Part shown: positions 28,204 through 36,651 of the stretch, one piece after another
How positions within the stretch are numbered: position 1 is the first letter of the stretch
Layout of the letters: every line of letters begins with the position of its first letter
DNA from: Candidatus Spongiihabitans thiooxidans
GTDB lineage: Bacteria; Pseudomonadota; Gammaproteobacteria; Arenicellales; Poriferihabitantaceae
Reading direction: 5' to 3'
DNA length: 64,000 nucleotides
Assembly: GCA_001543005.1 (NCBI GenBank)
Contig: LFLB01000022.1
Coordinates: 124,001-188,000 of the forward strand
Position numbers and translations under genes: made by a program
Notes under the pieces: model-generated
What the model was told of the DNA's origin: nothing
The model's database searches: none
The model's input: only the letters and a program-made list of their open reading frames with translations

Positions 28204-30558
28204 TCAATTTTCCGGCGGAGGCGGTGCCAGCACTTCACGCTTGCCGTTATTCGAGGTTGAAATCACACCACTTTGCTGCATAGTTTCAATCATTCGCGCG
28301 GCGCGGTTATAACCTACACGCAATGCTCGCTGCACGGCAGAAATGGAGGCTTTGCGGCTTTGGGTAACGAAGTTCACCGCATCATCATACAATGGATCAC
28401 TTTCGCCTTCTAAAGATCCTCCGTCGCCCGCAAAACCTTCCGTTTCTCCCTCGGTTATTTCATCCAGGTAAACCGGCGCCGTCATTTTTTTCAATTTGCC
28501 TACGACTTTTGCCACCTCATCATCAGAGACAAAGGAGCCGTGAACCCTTTGGGTAAATCCGGAACCCGGGGGCAGAAACAACATATCACCCTGCCCCAGC
28601 AATTGCTCCGCGCCCATTTGATCCAATACCGTTCTCGAATCCACGCGGGAAGAAACCTGGAATGCAATCCGTGTAGGCACATTTGCTTTAATCAATCCGG
28701 TTACCACATCTACCGAAGGTCGTTGGGTCGCTAATACCAAATGAATTCCTGCCGCTCTTGCTCGTTGGGCAATGCGGGTAATTATCTCTTCAATCTTCTT
28801 CCCGGCAACCATCATCAAATCCGCCAGCTCGTCCACAATCACGACGATATAGGGTAACGAACATAATACATCGGGTTGCATGTCTTCTTCAGGTTCCTGT
28901 GTGGGATCAAACAGCGGCTCTCCAGATTTATTTGCTACTTCGACTTTCTTATTAAAACCAGCAATGTTTCTAACAGAAATAGCCGCCATTAGTCGAAAAC
29001 GTCTATCCATTTCTACAATGCACCATCGCAACGCATTGGCTGCTTTATTCATATCGGTTACCACCGGCGTTAGCAGATGCGGAATACCGTCATACACCGA
29101 AAGCTCCAAAAATTTTGGATCTACCATGATCATCCGTACCTGCTCCGGTGTGGACTTATAGATTAAACTTAGAATTAACGCATTGATACATACCGATTTC
29201 CCGGAGCCCGTAGTCCCGGCAATCAAGACATGAGGCATTTTAATTAAATCCGCAATCACCGCATTGCCGGCGATGTCCTTGCCAAGCACTATTGTTAATG
29301 GCGAAAGACTCTGTTCATATTCCTGTGAAGACAAGCCTTCCACCAACCTCACCGTCTCGCGGTATTCGTTTGGGATTTCGATACCAATCACTGTTTTTCC
29401 AGGAATATTTTCCACCACCCGCACACTGACCACAGACAATGATCGAGCAAGATCCCGGGATAACCCGACAATCTGGCTGGCTTTAATGCCTGGCGCAGGT
29501 TCAATTTCAAATCGGGTGATTACCGGCCCTGGCTGCACGGTCTCAACAGTTATGTCGACGTTAAAGTCTTTTAGTTTTTTTATCAGCAGCTGAGACATGG
29601 ATTCCAGTGCCTCCTGGGAATAACCCTGGCCATCCTGCGTCGGGGCGTCAAGCAAGGACAGCTCGGGCAATACGCCATCAGAAATTTTCTCCGAAAACAA
29701 ACTCGCCTGTCGTTCCTTTTGTTTTCGTTCGCTTTGTACCGGAACATCAATTTTCGGTTCGATCTTTGGTGGGTTTTTCCCCGACAATACTGCTCGAAAT
29801 TTTTTAACGGACGCCTGCCGTTGCCGCCTTACCTCTGCACCTTCTTTACGATCACTCGAATCGCTAATGCGCAATTTAATTCCTCCGGCAAACGCAAATA
29901 CGCCATATCCAACCCGGTCCATTAAATCGAGCCAGGAAACATGTCCCACCAATGTTATCCCGGTAATCAGTAATCCAATAAAAGTAACTGTTGCGCCAAT
30001 AATACCGAAATTTGGGATCAAGCCTCGCGCGCTGAATTGCCCGACAATGCCGCCGGCGTGAAACACGAATTCTGGATTCTGAATCGGAAAATAGATTTGC
30101 TCCAAACCACAGGCACCGATCATCGCCGCGAACAATCCTGCGATGGGCAGGAAATAGTTCCGGTTATAAATTTTCTCATGATTTTTCCCATAATTTTCCC
30201 TTGCCCCACTGTCCTTATAAATCCGCCAAACCATAATCCCCAGCAAAACTGGAAATAGATAAGCCATGGTACCGAAACCGGTGTACAACAGATCGGCGAT
30301 CCAGGCACCCACCACGCCCCCCCTATTTGCAATATCTTTACCGCTGCCGGTATGCGTTGGTCCAGGATCGGCGGCGGAATAGGTCGCCAGGCAGACCAAC
30401 AAATACCCCACCACGGCAAGTAATAATAGCAAGACCACACCGCGTAGCAGCGATGTGATTTTGCCCGATATTTTTCTTGGCATTTTTCTTGGGATTTTTC
30501 CTGGAATGACGGAACTAAATTGGGGTGATTTCCGGGTACGTTGTCTAACCTTGGCCAC
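28204..30558 (-). CDS. ftsK: DNA translocase FtsK
   Basis: A 784-residue septum-anchored motor. Four N-terminal membrane helices (about residues 33-195) are followed by a short linker, then the RecA-like motor: Walker A LIAGTTGSGKSV near residue 450 and Walker B VVIVDELADLMM. The C-terminal gamma winged helix, SISAVQRALRVGYNRAARMI, reads KOPS sequences and activates XerD. The linker is much shorter than in E. coli FtsK. The N-terminus has an in-frame repeat GKIPRKMPRKISGKI arising from tandem duplication. It drives chromosome segregation and dimer resolution during division. Confidence 0.97.
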   Translation of the reverse strand: MAKVRQRTRKSPQFSSVIPGKIPRKMPRKISGKITSLLRGVVLLLLLAVVGYLLVCLATYSAADPGPTHTGSGKDIANRGGVVGAWIADLLYTGFGTMAYLFPVLLGIMVWRIYKDSGARENYGKNHEKIYNRNYFLPIAGLFAAMIGACGLEQIYFPIQNPEFVFHAGGIVGQFSARGLIPNFGIIGATVTFIGLLITGITLVGHVSWLDLMDRVGYGVFAFAGGIKLRISDSSDRKEGAEVRRQRQASVKKFRAVLSGKNPPKIEPKIDVPVQSERKQKERQASLFSEKISDGVLPELSLLDAPTQDGQGYSQEALESMSQLLIKKLKDFNVDITVETVQPGPVITRFEIEPAPGIKASQIVGLSRDLARSLSVVSVRVVENIPGKTVIGIEIPNEYRETVRLVEGLSSQEYEQSLSPLTIVLGKDIAGNAVIADLIKMPHVLIAGTTGSGKSVCINALILSLIYKSTPEQVRMIMVDPKFLELSVYDGIPHLLTPVVTDMNKAANALRWCIVEMDRRFRLMAAISVRNIAGFNKKVEVANKSGEPLFDPTQEPEEDMQPDVLCSLPYIVVIVDELADLMMVAGKKIEEIITRIAQRARAAGIHLVLATQRPSVDVVTGLIKANVPTRIAFQVSSRVDSRTVLDQMGAEQLLGQGDMLFLPPGSGFTQRVHGSFVSDDEVAKVVGKLKKMTAPVYLDEITEGETEGFAGDGGSLEGESDPLYDDAVNFVTQSRKASISAVQRALRVGYNRAARMIETMQQSGVISTSNNGKREVLAPPPPEN

Positions 30559-30695
30559 TTAACTATGATTATAATTACAACAGTGTCTGATTCTATCACT
30601 AACCTGAATGTCGTGGCTAACGCCGCAAGTTTTGATCTGCCTGGTGGCCGTCTGGATCGTGTGTATCATAACCGTATGGCATGGCATGTTTTCTT

Positions 30696-31661
30696 TCAAC
30701 TCTCTAATTTACCGAGTACCGAGAGTAACTGACAAGGTAGCCGGGCTTCCAGAGTGAGTGGTTTGTTGGTTATGGGGTGGCATATTTTTAGTTTGTGGGA
30801 ATGTAGAAACAGGCGACCAAGACCGAGTTTTTTCATTTTCTTGTTAAACTCATTTTCGCCATACAAGCGATCCCCGGCAATGGGGTATCCGCTGCTTGAG
30901 CAATGCACTCGGGCTTGATGCATTCGGCCGGTTTTGAGTTCGATTTCCACCAGAGTTGCCAGGGTCGATTGATGATACCGCGTTATAGGCGAAATTTTAC
31001 TCGTGGCCTGCTGGCCGTTGCGATCAACCACCGAGCGTTTGTCCTTTCCCGTTTCGGTCTTTCTGGTCAGACAGAAATTAACCGTCCTGGTTTTTCCCTT
31101 CCACACCCCTTCCACCAACGCTAAATAATATTTACCCATCGTTCTTTCCTGACCAAGTTGTTGTTGCAGCGCAAGTAATGCTTTTCTGGTCTTGGCCAAC
31201 ATCAGGCAGCCTGAGGTTTCCCGGTCCAGGCGGTGTACCAACTCAAGAAATTCGGTTTCAGGCCGTAATTGCCTGAACGCTTCGATCAACCCGTACTGCA
31301 TACCGGTGCCGCCATGCACCGCCAACCCTGCTGGTTTATCGACCACCAGGAAGTACTGATCCTCGAAAAGCACGGGGATGCTATCCAGCAGATTCGGGGG
31401 AATCACCGCGGGTTGATTAGCCTGAGCATAGCGAATCGGCGGGATGCGTACTTTATCCCCGGATTTTAATTTATACGATACTTTTATTCTCGATCCATTT
31501 ACCCGCACCTCCCCGCTACGCACTGCCTTATAGATTCTGCTCTTTGGCACGCCTTTTAAAACCTTTATCAAAAAGTTATCAATCCGCTGTCCCTGCTCCT
31601 CCGTGTTGACTACCCGGAGTCTTGCTTTCGGCGGCGCGGCCTGTTGCTTGTGCACGGACAA
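30696..31661 (-). CDS. rluC: 23S rRNA pseudouridine synthase C
   Basis: A 321-residue RluA-family enzyme. An N-terminal S4 RNA-binding domain (VNTEEQGQRIDNFLIKVLKG, SGEVRVNGSRIK) precedes the catalytic domain with the aspartate in HRLDRETSGCLML near residue 145 and the TGRMHQARVHCSSSGYPI block. RluC modifies U955, U2504 and U2580 of 23S rRNA in E. coli. It belongs to the same family as the two RluD copies at 45460 and 52410 but is clearly distinct in sequence. Confidence 0.92.
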   Translation of the reverse strand: MSVHKQQAAPPKARLRVVNTEEQGQRIDNFLIKVLKGVPKSRIYKAVRSGEVRVNGSRIKVSYKLKSGDKVRIPPIRYAQANQPAVIPPNLLDSIPVLFEDQYFLVVDKPAGLAVHGGTGMQYGLIEAFRQLRPETEFLELVHRLDRETSGCLMLAKTRKALLALQQQLGQERTMGKYYLALVEGVWKGKTRTVNFCLTRKTETGKDKRSVVDRNGQQATSKISPITRYHQSTLATLVEIELKTGRMHQARVHCSSSGYPIAGDRLYGENEFNKKMKKLGLGRLFLHSHKLKICHPITNKPLTLEARLPCQLLSVLGKLES

Positions 31662-31685
31662 GGGTTGCTCCTGAAAATTATGCGT

Positions 31686-32990
31686 CTAAAAATAATCTTT
31701 CAATTTATAGTAACTCATGGCCGCCACCAATGCCGGGATTCGCAAGACCTTTCCGCCCGGGAAAGTTTTATGCGGCACTTTTTCGAAACAAGCGATCCCT
31801 TCTCTATTGCCCAAAATTGCCTGAGCAAGTAATTTCCCCATGTATCCGGTCAGGGCCATACCATGCCCGCTATACCCCTGGGCAAACCAACTGCGATCAT
31901 CCATCTGACCGATGTGGGGCGCACGATTGCGAGTAATCGCCACATAACCCCCCCAGGAAAAATCAATTTTGACACCTTGTAATTGTGGGAATACTCTGAT
32001 CATTCTACGGTACAGTGATTGGGTCAGTTTCAACGGCTCCAATGTGGAATAGCTGACCCGCCCACCGAACAACATTCTGTTGTCTGCCGACAAACGATAA
32101 TAGTCCAGCACAAAATTACTATCGGCGATTGCCGCGCGGTTGGAAATCAAACCGAGGGCGACCTCTTCCTGCAACGGCTCTGTGGCAATGATATAAGTGC
32201 CCACCGGCATAATTTTGTTGCTGATTTCTGGTGCCAACCCGCTTCCATTAAAGCTGGCGAGATAGGCATTGCAGCCATAGACAACTTGATCGCAACGTAT
32301 GGTTCCATTGCCGCAATAAACGACCTTACCGGTCGCGCTTGATTCGACTTTAACCACGGCGGAATTTTGGAATAGCCTTGCGCCTGCCTCCTTGGCGGCT
32401 TTGGATAGGCCCAGACAATAATTCAATGGATGTAGATGACCGCTACCCGGATCGGATACCCCACCCTGATACAGGTCTGATCCAAGAAACCCGGCCAACT
32501 CGCTTTTATTGTGGTACGCCATAACCGGGTAGTTATAGGTGCTGGACAACTGTTCGGCCCATTGTTCCAACTCTTTGGCATGGCGTTGCTTGACACCAAC
32601 ATGCAAATAACCCATGGTCAGGTCGCAGTCTATGTTGTAGGTTGCTATTAACTGTCGGGTATATTCCACCGATTGAACAGAGTGATCCCAAAGATCTTTA
32701 GCACTATCCATGCCAACCAGTTTTTCCAGAACATCCTGGCCAACCGCGAAACCGTTAATAATTTGGCCACCACTGCGTCCAGACGCGCCCCATCCAAAAT
32801 GCCGCGACTCGACTACCGCCACATCCACGCCACTCAAAGCCAGATGCAAGGCGGTGGAACAGCCGGTTAAGCCGCCGCCGATTATGACCACATCCGCTTT
32901 GATATCCTGTTGCAATTTCGGCGCATCAATTTTGAAGTTGCGGGTGTGTTGGTAATATGACTGTACGGTTTTATCGTCGTTTTTAAACAT
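31686..32990 (-). CDS. FAD-dependent amine oxidase, gamma-glutamylputrescine oxidase-like (PuuB/DAO family)
   Basis: A 434-residue flavoenzyme of the DAO family. The dinucleotide motif VVIIGGGLTGCSTALHLALS is at residues 34-53, and the FAD-contact segment GWGASGRSGGQIINGF follows. C-terminal FSWGGYVAITRNRAPHIG and YSGHGMALTGYMGKLLAQA fit PuuB/OrdL-type oxidases, which oxidise a primary or gamma-glutamylated amine to aldehyde with release of hydrogen peroxide. It is divergent from a PuuA-like gene, which strongly suggests a gamma-glutamylated polyamine pathway. PuuC and PuuD equivalents are not in the window. Confidence 0.85.
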   Translation of the reverse strand: MFKNDDKTVQSYYQHTRNFKIDAPKLQQDIKADVVIIGGGLTGCSTALHLALSGVDVAVVESRHFGWGASGRSGGQIINGFAVGQDVLEKLVGMDSAKDLWDHSVQSVEYTRQLIATYNIDCDLTMGYLHVGVKQRHAKELEQWAEQLSSTYNYPVMAYHNKSELAGFLGSDLYQGGVSDPGSGHLHPLNYCLGLSKAAKEAGARLFQNSAVVKVESSATGKVVYCGNGTIRCDQVVYGCNAYLASFNGSGLAPEISNKIMPVGTYIIATEPLQEEVALGLISNRAAIADSNFVLDYYRLSADNRMLFGGRVSYSTLEPLKLTQSLYRRMIRVFPQLQGVKIDFSWGGYVAITRNRAPHIGQMDDRSWFAQGYSGHGMALTGYMGKLLAQAILGNREGIACFEKVPHKTFPGGKVLRIPALVAAMSYYKLKDYF

Positions 32991-33078
32991 CGGTTTTCAA
33001 ACAGGGTCGGTTTTTAGTATTGTGAACCAGTATAATACGGACGGACCCTACCTTGCCAACAACTGTACATACCATTGA

Positions 33079-34461
33079 ATGTCTAATAACCTCCAAAAGG
33101 AAAACAAAGCCGGCGGAAAATTATCTGTTAATCTAAGAAACTGGCTTGACAGCAATCACATTGAAGAAATCGAGGCCGTCATTCCAGATATGACCGGTAT
33201 CGCAAAAGGGAAAATTCTGCCCGCAAAAAAATATCAGGAAGATGTCGGGCTACGACTCCCTGAAAGTATATTCGGTCAAACCGTTAACGGTGACTACCCG
33301 GAGGAATGGGATGTGCTGGGTGCAGAGGATGGTGATATTTTTCTTAAACCCGATCCCTCTACAGTCAGATCAGTGCCTTTCGCCAACAAACCAACGGCGG
33401 TGATTATTCACGACTGCTATCATTTCGATGGCAAGCCTGTGGAGGTTTCACCCCGGCAAGTTCTGCGCCGGGTATTAAATTTATATAAAAAACAAGGCTG
33501 GGAAGCCGTGGTTGCGCCGGAAGTCGAGTTCTATCTGGTAAAACCCAATCCCGATGCCGATTATCCTTTGGAGCCACCGATAGGTCGCTCCGGTCGCCCG
33601 GAATCGGGTCGGCAATCGTTTAGCATCGATGCCGTGAATGAATTCGAGCCCCTATTTGAAGAGCTGTACGACTATTGCGAAACTCAGGCAATCGCTATCG
33701 AAACCCTGACCCATGAATCCGGGGTCGCGCAAATGGAAATTAATCTGTTACATGGCAATGCGTTGGAGCTTGCTGATCAGGTTTTTCTTTTTAAACGCGG
33801 ACTAAGAGAGGTCGCCATGCGCCATAAAATATATGCCACGTTTATGGCTGCCCCTATGGAAAAGCAACCAGGCAGCGCGATGCATCTCCATCAAAGCGTG
33901 GTCGACCGGAAAGAGGGCAAAAATATATTCAGCAACCGCAATGGTAAAGAGAGCAGGTTGTTTCGATGGCACATCGGCGGCCTGCAAAAATATTTACCCG
34001 CAGCGATGGCATTGATTGCCCCCAACGTAAATTCCTACCGGCGATTAGCGCCCAATGAATTTGGGACGCCGATTAATATTGAATGGGGTTACGACAATAG
34101 AACCGCCGGGTTGCGTATCCCGGTATCAAACTCACAAGCACGACGAGTTGAAAACCGTATCGCCGGTGCCGATGTTAATCCTTACCTTGCCATCGCCGCC
34201 TCGCTTGCCTGCGGTTATTTAGGGATGAAGGAACAGATCAAACCCAAGCAGCCGATTGAGGGCGATGCGTATAGTCTGGAAACCACCCTACCGCATACAT
34301 TGAGAGAAGCGGTAAACGAATTACTCGACTGTAAAGCCCTGTATCCCATCCTTGGCGATAAATTCGTGCGTCTGTATAGCAGCGTCAAACACCATGAATA
34401 CAATATTTTCCTGAATGTTGTGAGCGCCTGGGAACGGGAGCATTTATTGCTTAACGTGTAG
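33079..34461 (+). CDS. Glutamine synthetase family protein, gamma-glutamylpolyamine synthetase-like (PuuA)
   Basis: A 460-residue GS-fold ATP-dependent ligase. The metal-binding region VAPEVEFYLVKPNPDADYPL near residues 145-165, the ESGVAQMEINLLHGN block, the SAMHLHQSV metal/ATP motif and NSYRRLAPNEFGTP are all present, while features of assimilatory GlnA such as the adenylylation loop are not. These fit PuuA or GlnA3-type enzymes that join glutamate to putrescine or other amines. The divergent oxidase supports that assignment. The polyamine-type importer at 57.5-62.3 kb could supply the substrate, but a direct link is inference. Confidence 0.87.
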   Translation: MSNNLQKENKAGGKLSVNLRNWLDSNHIEEIEAVIPDMTGIAKGKILPAKKYQEDVGLRLPESIFGQTVNGDYPEEWDVLGAEDGDIFLKPDPSTVRSVPFANKPTAVIIHDCYHFDGKPVEVSPRQVLRRVLNLYKKQGWEAVVAPEVEFYLVKPNPDADYPLEPPIGRSGRPESGRQSFSIDAVNEFEPLFEELYDYCETQAIAIETLTHESGVAQMEINLLHGNALELADQVFLFKRGLREVAMRHKIYATFMAAPMEKQPGSAMHLHQSVVDRKEGKNIFSNRNGKESRLFRWHIGGLQKYLPAAMALIAPNVNSYRRLAPNEFGTPINIEWGYDNRTAGLRIPVSNSQARRVENRIAGADVNPYLAIAASLACGYLGMKEQIKPKQPIEGDAYSLETTLPHTLREAVNELLDCKALYPILGDKFVRLYSSVKHHEYNIFLNVVSAWEREHLLLNV

Positions 34462-34464
34462 AAA

Positions 34465-34515
34465 TTAACCTGCGGAAATTAACATGCGGAAATTAACATG
34501 CGGAAATTATTGAAA
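34465..34515. repeat. Threefold 16-bp tandem repeat after the PuuA-like gene
   Basis: TGCGGAAATTAACA recurs three times immediately downstream of the stop codon (34461). The rest of the 34462-34693 gap shows no gene; a GATCATGCCAGGGAATTGATC imperfect palindrome lies near 34579. Confidence 0.8.
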
Positions 34516-34693
34516 TTATTATATTTAGAAAGGTTATAATTCACCGTAATCTTGTAGTAAAATAAAAACAGGACTAATGATCATGCCAGGGAATTGATCA
34601 GGGTACACAGCAGCTTCTTTTATTCTCTTAATTAAAATGAGTGAATTTACCAGGCAGGAGTCTGATTAACAATGACATACAGGAGTAGTTATT

Positions 34694-35605
34694 ATGGAAA
34701 AATCACCGGACAATACCGGCTCAACTCAAATAATCTTTCGCCAGCGGTTTATCGGGTTTGATGATGTAACGAGCCATTTCTCGATACATAAATCAATCAA
34801 ATTATTTTTAATTCTATTATTATCGCCCGCTGTTTTTGCGGACAAGCCCGATCTCTTCTTGCTTAAAACCTATGACAACCGCCAAAATGTAGTGGGTTGG
34901 GTGATGAGTGAAAAGTTGGATGGCATCAGGGGATTTTGGGACGGGCAGCAATTATTGACCAAGAGCGGTAAGGCAGTGAATCCGCCTGCTTGGTTTGTGG
35001 CGGATTATCCGCCGTTTGCCATTGATGGTGAATTGTGGACCAAGCGCGGGGATTTTGAGCAGGTTGTGTCTATTGTGCGCACTGAAAAACCTGATGAACG
35101 CTGGCGCCATGTTACCCACCAAATATTTGAAGTGCCTGATCAGCCAGGCGGTTTATTGAACAGGCTGTCGATATTGGCTGATTATTTAACAAAACACCGC
35201 AACACGTCCATTCGCATAATCACTCAGATACCGATAACGAAACAAGCACAAGTTAATGATTTTTTGCGTGAAATTGTAGCAAAAGGCGGCGAGGGAATTG
35301 TGCTTCGCAACCCCAACACGCCCTATCAAACAGGGCGATTATCTTCTGCATTGAAAGTTAAACAGCATTTAGATACCGAATGTATTGTGCAAGAAATATT
35401 AGCGGGCAAAGGTAAATATAAAAACAAAATGGGGGCAATATTATGCCAAATGAACAACGGAAAACAGATTAAAATAGGCACCGGCTTTAGCGACAAAGAG
35501 AGAGAAAATCCGCCCGGCATTGGCAGTGAAATCACCTTTAAATACTATGGTTTAAGCAAAAAAGGCCTGCCAAAATATCCTGTCTATTTACGCATAACGC
35601 CGTAG
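34694..35605 (+). CDS. ATP-dependent DNA ligase, LigE-type with signal sequence
   Basis: A 303-residue minimal DNA ligase. Motif I is SEKLDGIRG with the adenylated lysine near residue 72, motif III FAIDGELW, motif IV EGIVLRNP and motif V ALKVK; the OB domain follows to the C-terminus. Lig E enzymes of proteobacteria carry a leader for export to the periplasm and are thought to act on DNA during uptake or in the extracellular matrix. Here the hydrophobic leader (LFLILLLSPAVFA) lies at residues 37-49 after an unusual polar extension; GGAGT precedes the ATG and no later start codon precedes the leader. The extension could alter export. Confidence 0.85.
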   Translation: MEKSPDNTGSTQIIFRQRFIGFDDVTSHFSIHKSIKLFLILLLSPAVFADKPDLFLLKTYDNRQNVVGWVMSEKLDGIRGFWDGQQLLTKSGKAVNPPAWFVADYPPFAIDGELWTKRGDFEQVVSIVRTEKPDERWRHVTHQIFEVPDQPGGLLNRLSILADYLTKHRNTSIRIITQIPITKQAQVNDFLREIVAKGGEGIVLRNPNTPYQTGRLSSALKVKQHLDTECIVQEILAGKGKYKNKMGAILCQMNNGKQIKIGTGFSDKERENPPGIGSEITFKYYGLSKKGLPKYPVYLRITP

Positions 35606-35892
35606 GGGATGGTATGCATTCTCCAGCACATCGCCTTTTGATAAGGCCTAAGATATGACACGGATCGCTTTCGTAAACGGTTGCACCCAACCAGAGGGGT
35701 GTCTGTCCAACTCTGGCCGAACCAAATTAACACACGACTTTTGTAATAGACGCTGCTATGAAATTTACTGGAACAAATAATTACATATCCGTATCGTTAG
35801 ATGGCACCCGTTCTATTAACCTAAAAGAACCTCTCAAGTTATCTTGACCCCCATTAATGTAGATCGGCAATATAGATGGGCAAGACCACAAA
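35606..35892. other. Intergenic region without recognised feature
   Basis: Almost 290 bases between the DNA ligase and fxsA, which converge. All frames are broken by stops and I see no terminator hairpin with a T run, repeat or RNA gene. Confidence 0.5.
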
Positions 35893-36372
35893 TCAGTCTA
35901 TCTTCCTGTAGTCAACATCAATCACTTTACCCCTGTTACTCTTATTGCCTTGGCGATTTTGCGGGCCGCCATGGTCGTTGCTGTCATATTCAGGTTGTAT
36001 CGGCGCACCCGCAAAGGCACGAAATAGTCCGCGATTTATCATGCTATGGATGATAAATCGCCTCAGGGGCGGGGTCAGGAGTATGAAACCAATGGTATCA
36101 GTGAAAAATCCTGGGGTTAGCAGCAAAACGCCGGCGATGAATAAACATAATCCTTCTACAATTTCCAGCGCGGGTATCTGCCCCCGAGCCAACTGCATTT
36201 GGACTCTAGCTAAGGTGGAAAACCCTTGTGTCCGTACCAGGAACGCACCCAATACCGCGGTAAACACAACGAAAAATATAGTTGTGCCAGCTCCCGCCAT
36301 ATTGCCTATTTTTATCAGTAAATAGATTTCAATTAGCGGAACGAGGAGGAAAATCAAAAATAGTCTTTTCAT
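35893..36372 (-). CDS. fxsA: FxsA family inner-membrane protein
   Basis: A 159-residue membrane protein with the signature start RLFLIFLLVPLIEIYLLIKI, then FFVVFTAVLGAFLVRTQGF and the hydrophobic LFIAGVLLLTPGFFTDTIGF block, typical of FxsA. Hydrophobic helices occupy about residues 4-22, 28-47 and 74-98, and the C-terminal tail is polar. In E. coli FxsA overproduction relieves F-plasmid exclusion of phage T7; its native role is unclear. AGAGGAAG-like sequence is not obvious before the ATG. Confidence 0.9.
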   Translation of the reverse strand: MKRLFLIFLLVPLIEIYLLIKIGNMAGAGTTIFFVVFTAVLGAFLVRTQGFSTLARVQMQLARGQIPALEIVEGLCLFIAGVLLLTPGFFTDTIGFILLTPPLRRFIIHSMINRGLFRAFAGAPIQPEYDSNDHGGPQNRQGNKSNRGKVIDVDYRKID

Positions 36373-36384
36373 TTAATAATCTAA

Positions 36385-36603
36385 TCAACTTATAGGTAGT
36401 GTCAAGGATGCCGTCCATCCTGCGTTATAATATGTTGGTTCATTACCCGATAACCAGTGCTGGTACGGAATATTTCCGTATTCGGCAATTAAGGATACCA
36501 TTAGACTCGCCCCGGTAACAGGGTCATGCAAGATTTGTTTAACTGTGAACTTCAACTTTATCATAGGGTCAACTAATCTATCCCGGCAATCCAGACACGA
36601 CAA
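36385..36603 (-). CDS. Doubtful small ORF with beta-barrel-like C-terminus
   Basis: A 72-codon frame beginning at TTG just upstream of fxsA on the same strand. Its end, NEPTYYNAGWTASLTLPIS, with alternating hydrophobic residues, looks like the closing strand of an outer-membrane protein. There is no signal peptide or ribosome site, so if real it is a fragment of a larger lost gene. Confidence is low. Confidence 0.25.
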   Translation of the reverse strand: MSCLDCRDRLVDPMIKLKFTVKQILHDPVTGASLMVSLIAEYGNIPYQHWLSGNEPTYYNAGWTASLTLPIS

Positions 36604-36651
36604 TCCATATGGCTACTTTGAAACTACTTTCGGGTTTAAAAATTATTACCG

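Noticed and set aside
35606-35892. Ankyrin-like fragment suggested by a GQTPL-like string
   Set aside because: The frame is interrupted and the match covers only a few residues.
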